Source: Primula veris (lineage: Eukaryota; Streptophyta; Magnoliopsida; Ericales; Primulaceae). Taken from it: a stretch of 64,000 nucleotides of DNA. Position numbers and translations under genes: made by a program. The notes beneath the pieces are model-generated. The model saw only the letters and a list, made by a program, of their open reading frames with translations. It did no database searches and was not told the origin of the DNA. Each line of letters opens with the position of its first letter. Within the stretch, counting starts at the first letter, position 1. Positions 46,930 to 64,000 of the stretch are shown piece after piece. The stretch is from assembly GCA_963682055.1 (NCBI GenBank), contig OY821744.1, positions 35,130,967 to 35,194,966 of the forward strand, in the 5' to 3' direction.

Positions 46930-49900
46930 CTATGTTTATGTATTTATCTATTTATGTATCTATCTGTGTGTGTATATATATATTTACATATGTTTAAATG
47001 TATGTGTGTATATACGTATATTTGTGTTTATATGTATGCCTTGTTGCATTTCTGATTATCTGAGTTTGGTTGTGTTTTTTAGATATTTATTTGGCTATGT
47101 TTCTAGGTATTAATTTGGTTACGTTTTTAGGCATTTTCAGATTATCTGATTTTGGTATTAATTTGGTTACGTTTTTAGGCATTTTCAGATTATCTGATTT
47201 TAGGTATTAATTTGGTTACGTTTTTAGGCATTTTCAGACCATCTGATTTTGTTTATGTGTTTGGGTGTCTACTTGGTTGTGTTTTTCTGTATTTTCAAAT
47301 AATCTGAGTTTGGTTATGTTTCTAAGTATTTATTTGGGTCTGATTTTAGGTATTAATTCTGGTTATGTTTTTAGGTATTTTCAGATTATCTGGCTGTGGT
47401 TGTGTTAATTTGGTTATGTTTAAAGGTAATTTATTTGGTTATGTTAGATTTGTAGATAATCTGAGTTTGGTTATGTTTTTAGGTATTAATTTGGTTATGT
47501 TTTTAGGTATATTTAGATAGTCTGAATTTGCGTATGTTTTTAGGTGTTAATTTGGTTATGTTTATAGGCATTTTCAGATAACCCGAGTTTGGTTATTATT
47601 TTAGGTATTAATTTGGTTATGTTTTTAGGTATTGATCTGGTTACATTATTAGGTATAGTTAGGTAATCTGAGTGTAATTGTGTTTTTAGGAATTAAGTTG
47701 GTTATGTTTTAAGTTATTTCACATAATCTTAATTTGGTTAAGTTTTAAGTAATTAATTTTGGGTATGTTTTTGGTATTTCAGATAAACTGAATATGGTTA
47801 TGTTTTTTGGTATTTTCAGATAATTTGAATTTGGTTATTTTTTAAGGTATTTCGGATAATCTGGTTTTGCTTATGATTTTTTATGTTAATTTTGGTTATT
47901 TTGTTTGGTGTTCAGTTGGTTGTGCTTTTGTTCATTAGCAATCCATAATAATTGGCCGTGTGTTGTATATCTGATTGGACTACGCAGAGGAACTAGGAGT
48001 TAGAAAAGGGGCTTTGACACCCTCGCATTTTGAGAGACAGTTGAGTTTTTACCATGTATTTTGCCGAAAACATGTCGATTATATCCTTTCAGCCCCACCT
48101 ATAGTGTGAAAAATTGGATTTTTACGATGTCTTTAACCCGAAAATGTGCCGATTTTAGCCTTTTAGCTTCTCGTATAATAAGGGAAAAAGTCTACATGAA
48201 TTTAGCACCTCCATATGTAAATCCTGGCTCAACCCATAATATTGTGGCATTATGGGATCAGTCATCATCATGCATCAGGTTTAAGTAGAGAGTTTGTACC
48301 AGTTTTGGGTTTCATTTTCAACTGGGGTTTTCAAGATTCTTGAATGGTTGGTTTAGCTGATTTGAGATGCAATTATCTGATTGTGTTATACAGTATAACG
48401 ATTGCATTGTTTTTTCGATCCAAAAGGCATTTTTAGGTAGCATTTTACTCGTGTCTTCTTCTGACATTTTCCATTAATTGTGCAATGAGGCTAGACATTT
48501 GTAGATTTGAGAGCCATATGGCTGAATGAGATAATTTATCATTACGAGTTTCTTGTTTTTTCCGAGTTCTTTTTACTAAAAATGAAAACCTGTTAATTTC
48601 CTTGAGTTTTTATGCGAGTGTCCAATCTTAAAGCTGGCTTACATGTTAATTTTATTCAAATGCCCGTTTTTATTCTTTTTACCTTTGCCCTTTTCCATTT
48701 TATAATGCATGGTTTGGTATTAGGTGTTAGTTCCTGGTTCGAGTGTTCTATAATTTTTGCATACTATAACTTTTTGAACTTTAGCGAGTGCATATTTTAA
48801 GAGGTTGACCCAAATCCCTGCAGTCCAATGTAGCCCTCAGCTTATGCAGTACACAAAGCGTTCATGCTTGCCGCTTTGTACAAGGCCCTGTATATTTCTT
48901 TGAATTGATTTTGAGGCTTTCTTTTTTCCAGGCTTTATTTTTGCTGTACTTGTACGTTTTCCTACTCAGTTCATTTTATCATTAGCTTTTCATGAATTTG
49001 GTTGGGTGTAAGTACTAGTTACGGGTTATGGTTTACTTTTTCTTATGGTTTGAAAGTTTGCTTACTGTATTCAATATTCATAACTGATAGAGCTATGATG
49101 ATAGATTACCTGATAATTCTGCTTGATGTGGAATTCATTAAGAAAACAAAATACTTCCCCTCCATACCATTTTCTTTGGACTCTCTGGGATATATCTGAG
49201 CTAATTGTATGCATTTTCATCGAACTGCGATATGAAGAGGGTAAAAGAAAATGTCATGTTCACCATTTCAGAAAAGTGTCAAACAAAATGGAACACCCCA
49301 AAATGGAGTAGTGCTCCAAGAAATTGGGACGGATCAAGTATTTCTTCAGGTCATTTCATGTTGAGCAAGTGTCAAACAAAATGGAATACCCCAAAATAGG
49401 ATAATAAATAGAACGAGCAATTTTATTGCCAACTTTTCTACATAAGAACTAAACTTAAAACAAGGTCATTTCATTTACTTATTGAATGTGGAAATCTTGA
49501 TGAATCCTATGTGTCATTACTATCTTTGATTCTTTCATTTCTTAATAGACCGCATCACTGATTATGTTACTTCAAGTAGTTTGTTACTGACGCAGAAATT
49601 GATATTTTGCAATTAGAATTGTAGGGTTTGTTGTTGATGCGATTTGTTACTCAAAGTACTCTGTTTTCACAATACCTTGTACCTATTCTTATGGTTTTAG
49701 ATTCTGTTATTTTATACAGATTGCATTGGTTCGGCATTTAATTTTAAGGGAGCAATGCAATGCCCTAATTGTCGTAGTGTTGAGCAAGGTCGCTGGTTAT
49801 ACGCAAGTGGACCTACTCGTTCAATCCAAGAGATTAGCACTCGTCCAATTCAAGAGTTGACCTGGGATGATTTGGTTCTGTATGGAGGTCAAATGGGGCT

Positions 49901-52900
49901 AAGTTATCATGAAATTGTGAGATTGTCTTTTGCTAGTAACTTACATACTTAGAACATTTCTTTCTTTACAGAGAAGGAGAGACCGGTCCTCTTAAACCTT
50001 TGCATGTTTTTCTTCATTTCAGATTTTAATAGTTTCGTGTTTGAGACCAATCTAAGAAGGTTATCTGAGAGGCCTTGTTTGAGCATGAATAGTTGAAAGT
50101 TTCATAATGGAGCTGTTTTGTTAAACTTCATTAGTCTTTTATTTTCTTTTATTTTGCTTGATGCGCTGAAAGTTCTACTTTTTAGAATAGGTCTGATTTA
50201 TGACGGCCTTGCTGGGTAATTTCCTGTTTCTATTTTTAGTGTTTGGTAAGTGCTTATTATGTTTTCTAGCAGCCGCGTAACTGGAAACATATACTGATGT
50301 AACATATTAGATGTAGCATATTAGATTGGGCACAAGTTTATTTTTCTAGAAATGACTTTTATATAATGTTATTTGTTTAGTATTATATCATGTGTCTAAA
50401 ACATGTTCGCTTATCGTAAAACTCTCTTGAATGCCGATACTTGAATATCTTAAAGGGTCGCAAGTTTGGAATCGATGTTACGTGTCCATGTAACTGAATA
50501 CATACAGTAGGAGCTACAACAGTTTTGCCTCTCTATTATCAACAGTTATCTCATGTATATATGTATAGTTGAACACTTATTTGCCTAGCCAAAAAAAAGA
50601 CATCTTGAATGGCAACACATTTGCGAAAGTGGTGAAAACCGGAATTCATTTACGTGTCACAGTATTTCATAAGAGTTTCAGCCTAGTGACCTAGTCCATT
50701 CTAGGTAAAAAAGAAAACATAAAGAAGTGGCAGAAAAGCATAAGAAGAAATTTAGTATGCATGTGAACATGACAGGGTAATCTAAAGAGTCATTTCTATA
50801 ACCATGTTTCTTAATGTACCTCTAATTATGGAAGGTCCTGTTGAATTATAATTTCAAAATTATGACCCATGTTGATAGTATCTAGCAGGTTATCGCATGA
50901 AATAGCATTATTTACACATCAAATTAATCGTGCAGTGGAAATTAAATAGAAGTTTTGGTGAAATTGGAATGACAATGATTTATGCTCAGCTTAAATGCCA
51001 TATTAGTACCATTGTAGATTTTGTTGTGGTATTTCTTGCTTATATCTTCATTGTTTAGTGACCTTCTGTTAAATTTGGAAATTCGACCGGAGACTGAGTC
51101 GATTTCTATTGAAATTATAAGAGTTCTAATTCAGGACAGAAGACATAGTTTATATTGCCACAAAGGTCTTTATTCCATGTAATTTGTACAAATGATTATT
51201 CTTGATGGTATTAATGGGAAACGGCATATCTTTTGGCGTGGGGCGTATCTTGTAGGACATTCTCATCGAGTATAATGTAGTATTTGCCCGTACACATTCA
51301 GATGACTGGGTAATTAGTGTAGTCATAAAGGTCGATAGAATAAAGTAAAGGGGAAATCATGTGCCCTTCGCTTCGATTAATATCCCCATTTTTAAGAATT
51401 TCAACATATATGGTGATTATACTCACCAGTAACTGTTAAAGATATAGTTTAGTCAGATACATCCCCCCTTTTTTCAGTTATTATTCTACCAAAAATTGTG
51501 ATGCTCTTATATTGTAAATTCCCATATTGACTCAAGGCGTGCGTAAGATTCAAGAATAATATTTCTAGTGTAGTCATATCATGCAGTTTTTTCACTTCTA
51601 TCCATAAATCTATGTTCTTCCCTACGGGTTCTAGTCTCAATAAGAATGCTAGTTCTTACTGTTCATATATTATGATATGAATATACCACACCTATTCGTT
51701 ATGTATGGATGATGAGATTCCATTGATACAGAGCCAATTCCAATGGACTTATTGGAGGGTCCCATTGGTGTGCATCCAGTAGGAATTGAACCTATGAATT
51801 CGCCAAAATTATGAATGATGAAGTGTTTTGCATATGAATATCAAGAATTGCATGTTTTTCAATGCTCTCTATCTTTTAGAAATTGTTGTACAGTGTCCTA
51901 CCTGTTGTCAATTGTCATAAGTATGCTATATTTCGATACCTAGTTTGTACTTGATATCGACAATTTTGGGGGTGATAAAAAATAAGATCTTTGAACTATA
52001 GTTTTATGATTGTCATCTATCTAATTAAGACAATTAAAAGTTCAGCAAATACTTTAGTTAGTTCAAGGCAAAAGTTTTACAGAAAGCCTTATTTATTAAA
52101 GTTGATTTGTCATGAAGTGAAGTCCCTTAAGCCCTTGTTTAGTTTTTAGCCAAAAAAGGAAGAAATTAGGTAAAGAAAGTAATGCTATTTGTTATGAAGC
52201 TTCAGGGACGGAATTTACGAGAAAATATTTAGAAGTTGGAACTGCTTGGAATTGAAAATGCAAAAATATCACTAGCAAGTTTCTTCTCTTTTTGTAAGGG
52301 AAGAACACATAATGGTTTTAATTTTATTACATGATTGAAATCATTGTGATCTTGGATTACATGTTAATTTTGATTGAGTTGGCATCTTTTGGTAACTACA
52401 TATTAATCGAACTTAAAGCAAAGACATTTGAGTTTTATATCGAATTTGGAATTCAAGACTAATTTTTTTTGTGTATGTTCGTCTTTAATTCCCTCATTTC
52501 TTTGTATACCACACTATTGATTATGCTACTGAAGTTGGAAATTTGTAGAGTTTGTTATTTATGTGGTTTGTACTTAAGCTGGTTTGATTTGTCATGACGA
52601 ATGTGTACTTGGAGCTCATTTGTTTCCAAGTAGTTGTATGTCGTTAGTGCTCTTTTTGTTCTTTTGGTAGAGAACAACTCAGGTTATACTATAGAAGAGT
52701 CAATCACCATATTCTATGTTTAAAAAGCTAAATTTACCACTGCGAAAAAGAACTTATTTGTCGTTGCATTTTTGCAGCCTTTGAACATGCACTGGTGTCC
52801 ATTCAGTGGTATGGCAAGAGCTCCCTCAGCTTTTGAGTAAGTAAATACAATCTTCACTTATAAAATCTTGATACCGTCTTTTTATTAACTTAATCTCTGT

Positions 52901-55467
52901 TTTTGCTCCATTCAGTGTTTAGATTTAGTATTTTCCTTCGCCTTGCTGTAGAAGAATGCTACTTTTAATATTTGTAGAATGGTATTTAAAAGACTAGATT
53001 TTGTAAGACAGTTAAGCGACATATTTGTATAGAGTTTTTGTTACAATTGCCAGTCTGATATAATTGGTTATGCTGCATAATACATGCATATCCAATTGTG
53101 GTCTGTGTCAGAGACCGACAAACCAAGCCAATATCTCTCTCTCTCCACATATATGTATACCAATTTATCTAATTCGGTTACAAAATTTATCCAAGTTTAT
53201 TTTCTCAATTAGAGAATTGACAACTTTTACGAGGACAACTGGCACATTACAAAAATGTGATCAAGTGTGAAGTCTTGTAAAGTGTATTAAGTGGAGAAAG
53301 TCTTTTACACTGAAAAACTAAAGAGTTCACCGATGAAAATATGTGTAAAACTGATGATTATAGATCTGTGCGAAGAGATTAGTGTTTTGCTCAAACGTAA
53401 ATTCCAACCCTTAACTCACATTGTGTTCTGCTCAGATGTAAATTGCAATCCTTAAATTACATCGGTTGTTGCATTAACAAGTTCAAACTTACTTTTTCAG
53501 GTCACTGGAAGCTTTGCCTCCAGCATGTAAGTTGAACCCCAAAACACACATACAGACGTATATAGGAAGTTTTGAAATAATGGAAATGTGTTTTTGGTGC
53601 AGATCATAACTTGCATAGAAACCATAATATGTTTGCTGAACATGGAGCTCCATCTGTGCCCCACTCATTTATTACATACCTTAGACCTATTCCCTCAGCT
53701 TCATTAAATACCAACGAGACTATGGAAGATCCAAATTTAACATATCACTGGAATGTCATGTCTAATCCACATCCTGTACCAGTCACTGATAATAATAATA
53801 ATGATATGCATCATCACAATGGTGTGCATCATTCCCCTCTCCCCTCTCTAAACAACACCCATGCTAACGGCACTGATCAGGCTCCAGTTGCTCCTGTTAC
53901 TCTCAGATCTAGCAGAGGGGAGTTTGGTGCCATGCCAAGATCTGGGACTTATATGCATCGATTTCCTTTTGGCCATGGGTAAGTACCTTTCATGTATTGG
54001 CCTTTTGAAATATTGAGTACTCCCTCCGTGAGATAAAATCTTGTCTTGTTTTCGCTTTTTCTACCTCCCAATTATATTTTTTTTTAGATCATTAATTCCT
54101 TAGTTTACTTATATTCCCTATTTAGTGTCTTGGAATCACCAATTTTTATATTTTTGGAACACTGAGGGGTGTGTAACTAAAGTTTTAAGCATATTTATTA
54201 TTTATTTTATTAAATCTTTTCATTATAGCATATTTAGTGTCTTTACAGCACGATGACGGTTATTTGAATAAAATTACCTGATTTATAAAGCCAGATAAGG
54301 TTTATTTTTACAGTTGGTGATTTTGCGGTGTGATTTCTGTATACTGCCTTGCAAGTTATTTGCTCGGTCCAAATTTTCCTAATTGTTGGTGGGAAGCGAT
54401 AAAAGTTAATGTCATTGTTTTGAGTTGAATGCACTCGGTGCAGAAACAATTTTTGTTCTCTTCATGTCCCTTTTTTTTTTCCTTTTTTTAATCTAAATCC
54501 CCTCACTCCAATATTCCGGTTCCTATGTATCTGTGATTCTGTCTGCATTCTTCTCTGAAAGTTCTGAAATCTGTTTTCTTAGATGTAGCCCTCACGTAAG
54601 TCACAGATATGAAGGACTGTAAATCTGTTCATTTCAACTCACCGCTTAGACATCATAGTATTCCGAAGTATTTGATGCACTCAAGCACAAAAATTAATGA
54701 ACCTCCTTTTATCAGTAACACTAGTTACTACTAGCTGCTTAGCTGTGGCATACATGGGATTAAGGAATGTTTAATAGATATAGTGTCGTTTTGTCATTGT
54801 CTAACAGGGAAGTTGATTTATAAAAGCACTGATATGAATTATCCACATATTTTTCTATATATCTGCAAAGGTTTATGCTGAGATTCGTTTTCTTTTTGTT
54901 TTTGTTTTTTCTAATTATGCTTATTTTCCTTGCCGTTTTCAAATAGTGAACATCGCCACTGACTTTAGTTTTTGGTTTGTCTTCTTCTGTTTTCTTTCTT
55001 TTTTATACATTTGTCTAATCAGTGGTAGAATCACGCCTTTTTGTTCTTGTTGTAATTATGGGTGAGGGGGAAACATTATTCTCCAACTGAGAAAAGATTA
55101 ACTAAAGTATGTTATGGCGAAATCTCCATTTTCCTTATTTTTATGTTCTTACCTAGTTCCTCCTCTCTCTAATCCCGTGTTTTATTTTTTGAGTAGTAGG
55201 TCACATGAAAGATTACAACCCTCTCACACCATCCATCACCCTCACCGACCGACTAATCCTATAATTCCGAGCATGGCAAGATTTTATGGTCGTAGGGCCT
55301 TGTCTCAGCCACCTATACCTGCAAATCCTGTGTCTAATCGTAATGGCGGAATTTTCATCATTCCAACCCAAAGCTCACCAGTTCGAAGTTCCCATGAAAC
55401 GGAGAATTTGTTGCCAGCCGTTGATTTGAATAGGGCTGGTAACTTTTGGCGCAGGCACCGGTCTTAA
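46537..55467 (+). CDS. RING-H2 zinc-finger protein, RFI2-like E3 ubiquitin ligase
   Basis: Six exons: 46537-46699, 49720-49916, 52778-52836, 53501-53526, 53603-53978 and 55200-55467. They total 1,089 bp and encode 362 aa with all phases consistent. The RING has eight ligands C27, C30, C48, H50, H53, C56, C69 and C72 (C3H2C3), with HLDCIGSAFNFKGAMQCPNC spanning the joint of exons 1 and 2. QGRWLYASG and a downstream HWCPFSGMARAPS are hallmarks of the plant family containing Arabidopsis RFI2, a negative regulator in phytochrome signalling and flowering. The rest is low-complexity H, N, P and S sequence ending NFWRRHRS. A run of eight Asn (residues 17-24) comes from an AAT repeat. Intron 1 is 3 kb and repetitive. 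E3 activity is inferred from the RING; the target is unknown. Confidence 0.85.
47087..47935 (+). repeat. T-rich degenerate tandem repeat in RING intron 1
   Basis: About 850 bp are built from variants of TTTTTAGGTATTAATTTGG, TTGGTTATG and ATTTTCAGATAATCTGA, in loosely repeated order with spacing of roughly 40-70 bases. Nearly every unit contains TTTTTAGG or TTTTCAGA, which resemble 3' splice sites. There is no coding signal in any frame. Confidence 0.75.
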
Positions 55468-56605
55468 AAGATTCTGTTTTTTTATTCTATAAAACTCATT
55501 TTAAAAACTGTCGGCAGTTTATTTATGCCGGAAACTACCGGGAAATATGTGTTGAGCTGTATTTTTGTATATTTGACCCTATTGTCATGTGGCTTGAGAA
55601 ACTGTAAAACTATTGTGTATTCATGTCACATGGCATGCTGAGGTAAAACTCTTGATGCTCAAACTATTTGTGATTCATAGTGGTTTATAGACAAAAGTGT
55701 TGTAAATTTTGGTTTAATTGCGGTTGGATGTTAAATTTAATGCATATATCCAATAATCTCCTCAAATGATTCTTAATTAAATTCTCGAGATGCCCAAAGT
55801 AGTAGTATGGATTATCAGTCGCAACAATTAGTTGTTGAGCTTGTGGATGCATCCATCTTGTGCCGCCATTTTATTTATCAGATGACAAAAAGTTGCTGCA
55901 ATGCTAAATGAACAACTGCTCTAAAGAAAAACTACTGTAAAGCTCGGGATTTATAAGATATAATTCGCCTTTTTGTGATGGATTTTGTTCCAACGACTAA
56001 AGATAGTAGGTGCAGGCGCTGCAGTATCTTTAGGATTGAGATTATAGCGGCAATTGCTAGACTGTTTTTCACAAGATTTACTTATCACAAATAAGATTTT
56101 AAATATATAACTCGATGCATGCTTGTTATTGCTGCTCCAAGAAACACTTCATAACTTAAAATTCAACAATTTAAATACGACACACAAATCTCATTTTTTA
56201 TTAGCCTTTCACATACAAACTTAAAAGTTACCAAAAACCTTGATCCCGGAAAGGGATGGGGCAAAAAGATTCAGACTGGAAATAATTACCTATAACAGTA
56301 TCACACCATAACAATAGCTTCTAACAAAGAAACCGAACGAGACACATTAGATGTGAGGGAGGAGAGTGAGACGGGAGACCTCATCGTAAATCATATTTGT
56401 CTTCGCTACTCAGTAGTATAGTTTGAGTAGTTTTATTCGGGACCAATAGTGAAAACAACTGAAGATTGCAAAAGCGTAATCTGATGTTTACTGTAATACA
56501 TAGTTCAGGATTTTGTTAATTAACGTTTCTCGGTAATTATAGAGCAGAAGTTACTGAGAAGAGTGTGATCGAAAACTTGTTGGAGTGCCTTGTGTACCAA
56601 TTATA
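55468..56605. other. Convergent intergenic region (RING and beta-glucosidase 3' ends)
   Basis: The two genes end tail to tail 1.1 kb apart, so this holds both 3'-UTRs. On the minus strand no single poly(A) signal stands out. No additional gene seen. Confidence 0.55.
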
Positions 56606-61280
<4,675 letters not shown>

Positions 61281-61371
61281 TACTTTGTAATGGAAAAGGA
61301 CAGTGGTTATATTATTTATTAGTGAGCACTTTATCTATCTTTTAAATAAATAAATATATACTCCGTAAATA

Positions 61372-61518
61372 GGAAGCAGCGTAGGTGACTCTGAGTCGGA
61401 GTGATTCAGAGTCCACAGCCATTGGATATTGGTACAGTACATTTCATATTTTAACTGTAGCAATATCCAATGGCTGTGAACTCTGAGTCACCTTGACTCA
61501 GAGTCACCTACGCTGCAT
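61372..61518. mobile_element. Mutator-type foldback MITE, copy 2 (147 bp)
   Basis: Arms of about 56 bp are nearly perfect inverted copies, from GCAGCGTAGGTGACTCTGAG at 61376 to its complement ending at 61516, around a short AT-rich loop. The flanks are identical 11-bp repeats CTCCGTAAATA (61361-61371 and 61519-61529). Long arms plus a 9-11-bp duplication indicate a Mutator-like origin. The element ends 92 bases upstream of the beta-glucosidase start codon. Transcribed, it would fold into one long hairpin. Confidence 0.85.
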
Positions 61519-61529
61519 CTCCGTAAATA

Positions 61530-62926
61530 ACAGAATCATAAATTTCAATTTCATCCACTAGTAATGGATTGGTCATATTCACCAGTGCAATTTTTACAAT
61601 GAAGTCAAATAAATTAACTGTACGCCTTTTCATGATATATAGTGAGTTTGGAATTTTGATAAAAATATTTCGTCCTTATTACTATAAGATGAGTAGGAAA
61701 TAGGAATATATTTTATCGTAGTATACATTAAAAACTATAGTAAGAAAAACGATTGTACATTGTTCTTGTTAAATTTCCATTTTTGATAGTACGTACTTAT
61801 AAAATACTGTGAAACATACAGTCTAAAAATGAAAACTGAGAAATTTTATATATGTTATAAGCGCAGGCATTCCGTACGTAAAAGGTCAGAAAATGGCTTG
61901 AAAGTTATGGGGACGATATGGACAGCCGTGATGTTGCATTTCAAATATATTTGTTCACTCTTTAGCAGTCTTGAGAAATAATGTATTATTCACGAAATCA
62001 TCCTTGATTTTGAGAGATTGTTTTGACTTATGCAAATTTAGAAAAATGCATACGAAAGTAAGCCTTTGCACAAGTAGTTTTAAGCCAAGCTGTGGTGCAA
62101 GGTGTCCGGGGCGTCGGGCTATCTTTAATGAATGCTTTGAAACCAAAGTCAGGTTGTCGTGCATGTCATCATCTTATTTCAGAATCAAGTTGTCGTCCGA
62201 ATGTGGTTAATCCGACTCTAAATACCAAATGTGTCTTACCAGTTTACCGATTTTGCAAATACTAGGTTCTTTTAATTGTCCTCGTTTCATCAAGACTCAT
62301 AATGGGATCATATTTCAGTTTAACCGTAATCAATTCTCTCCAAAAAAAAACATTTTTACTCCAAAAACACACTAATAATCGGCTTTAAAAAATAGTATGG
62401 TTTTTTTTTTTAATTTCTGAAACGGGGACCAGAGAGGTGGACTAGACTGAAAAAATAAAGTAAAAATGGAGCCGCACATTTTGATAGGGTGTTGTAGCAA
62501 TTATCTACAGGGCTACCAATTGCAACTACTCATACCAATAGAAATATTAATTGAAAGTAATTTCTTTATATTCCCTAACAATTATGTGAACTCATTTCGT
62601 GTTCCCATTTCCTAACAATTACGATAACGTAAATTATGAAAACATAAAATACCCAAAAGCATATTTCTAGCGATAGGTAGCAAAGAAACATACAATAATA
62701 AGCATCGTTTCCAAAAGCAATTCTCAATAAAATTCATTGTTATATTCTCAATAAAATTCTCAAAACAGAAGTCTAATATCCCAATACTTAAAAAGAAACG
62801 ATAATCAGGGAAAAGAAACAAGCACAACATCAGAGTACATCGAGTAGAGTACATCGAGCAGCAATAATCAGGGAAAAGCACATCTTCATCCACCACTCTT
62901 TAATCACCAGAAGAAGCTAGACATCT
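61530..62926. other. Intergenic DNA and probable 3'-UTR of the SR gene
   Basis: The part near 62600-62926 is probably the 3'-UTR of the minus-strand SR gene. A locally GC-richer segment at 62080-62160 stands out from the AT-rich background but gave no recognised protein or RNA. No complete gene was found. Confidence 0.45.
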
Positions 62927-64000
62927 TCACCTGTGTTATAAACCAAGTTGATATCAGAAACTCTTAACATATTTGAGACTCCAGATTTGAAGTGCAAATA
63001 GATATTTTAAACTGTATAATTACTTGCAAATAATACTTCACTGGCAAATGTTTTGTACATAGCGAAACTGTTTACCTGGATACACTTCTGCTTCTGCTCC
63101 TGCTGCGGCTAGGGCTGCGCTTTTTCAGACTTCCATTCTCAGGTTTCTAAACATGGAAATTATGATGTTTAGAAAGAAACAAAATAAAACACACAACATA
63201 GTAGGACATAATCGTCAAGTGTTATTACATTAATTCTAAATCTAAAAAAAAAAACGAAAAAAGAGACAAATTCAGCAAATTGGTAGCAAATATGGGTAAA
63301 TTATACAAGGATATTGACAACCATCCTTAAAAGTAACATATAAAAAATGTTTCCATACTATACTCTGCAATTTGTTGTTTGACAGACATGGACAAGTACG
63401 AAAGCAGTTGATTTCTACCCAATTGACACCACTTTTGCAGATCCAAAACCTAAGTGAAACACCGAAAAGACATACCAAAATTTTTTGAACCACAACTAGA
63501 AAACAGACCTACAGGTAAGGACTTCCTCAACTATAGTATTTTTTTTGGTTTGAGTAAAACAACGAAGGGGTTGCCCGGTGATGTTCACTCGTTCACCTGT
63601 TTCATACTTGTGCCTTTAACTTCTTTTTTTAACTTTTTTTTAATATCATAATTTTATTGGTCGGGTGTGGGGATTTAGCACAAAGACATAACAGGGGATA
63701 TGCAAAAATACAGTAAATCAGTTTTTACTTACGGATGGAACAGGAGACTTGGATCTAGAAGGAGATCTGGCTCTGGCAGGAGATCTGGCTCGGACAGGAG
63801 ATCTGGCTCGGACAGGAGATTTGCCTCTAGCAGGAGATCTACCAAAAATTACAGAAACAGACAGATTAGAGTTTTCACAAATTAATTTTGAATAACGTCA
63901 ACTCAAGAGCGCCCATGCCTCCTTAAACACGATACCAGGATTGAGAAAGTAAACAAGAGACTCATAAAAATTAATGGGGCAACTCATACGATATACAAAC
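62927..64000 (-). CDS. SR (serine/arginine-rich) splicing factor, C-terminal exons only
   Basis: The gene runs off the right edge. Visible coding exons on the minus strand are 63838-63733, 63146-63076 and 62930-62927. The first encodes RSP-repeat sequence (RGKSPVRARSPVRARSPARA) ending KSPVPS. The second encodes KPENGSLKKRSPSRSRSRSR and SVS. The third adds only the end of the last Arg codon and the stop. Donors GTAAGT and GTAAAC and acceptors GGTAG, TTTAG and CACAG keep the frame. Repeated RS and SP dipeptides with a final RS run are typical of the RS domain of plant SR proteins, which is phosphorylated and contacts spliceosome partners. The RNA-binding domains would lie beyond 64000, so the subfamily (SR34/SR30-like or other) is undecided. 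63839-64000 is intron. Confidence 0.75.

Noticed and set aside
46544..47113. Plus-strand frame of 189 codons over RING exon 1 and intron 1
   Set aside because: It is built from TA and CT microsatellites and lies out of frame with the supported RING exon.
61376..61516. Long hairpin as a microRNA gene
   Set aside because: The near-perfect arms plus the 11-bp target duplication are fully explained by a foldback MITE; no independent sign of a microRNA precursor.

Overview
The window is eudicot nuclear DNA. It is AT-rich, carries spliced genes with GT-AG introns and plant protein families, and contains a Ty3/Gypsy element of the plant Tat type plus several MITE-like elements. Nothing bacterial, organellar or CRISPR-like was seen. 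The species cannot be fixed from the sequence; an asterid is a weak guess.

Layout: 1-2204 is gene-poor and holds a hAT-type MITE with a perfect 8-bp target duplication and a Mutator-type foldback MITE. 2205-16139 is one LTR retrotransposon of 13.9 kb with 5-bp target duplications (CGTAT), about 98% identical LTRs and a tRNA-Asp-like primer site. Its sense strand keeps only a broken gag and a pol remnant (archaeal-type RNase H plus integrase); protease, reverse transcriptase and the RT-linked RNase H are missing. More than half of the element (6645-15313) is an antisense gene region. It holds a spliced gene resembling the Pfam 'putative gypsy type transposon' family, two further coiled-coil exons, and a row of five short coiled-coil genes, each with its own TATA box. 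Two of the five are clear paralogues. This antisense array is the best candidate for something little described. 16145-24480 is intergenic, with a diverged solo LTR of the same family on the minus strand, tandem repeats and CACTA-like inverted repeats.

Host genes: 26034-36766 (+) is an intact 13-exon ABCC4/ABCC14-type ABC transporter (about 1499 aa) with a probable 5'-UTR intron. 40884-43771 (+) is a 4-exon ATP-binding universal stress protein (166 aa). 46537-55467 (+) is a 6-exon RING-H2 protein of the RFI2-like family (362 aa). 56606-61280 (-) is a 13-exon GH1 beta-glucosidase of the BGLU11-like clade (495 aa). 62927 to the right edge (-) is the 3' end of an SR splicing factor gene. All exon chains given for the four complete genes keep the reading frame from ATG to stop.

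The host genes look unrelated in pathway. Their shared feature is repeat load: MITE-like units sit in introns of three genes, and two inverted-repeat elements end within about 130 bp of the start codons of the stress-protein and beta-glucosidase genes. All joins, repeats and identities were read by eye; no search or alignment program was run.
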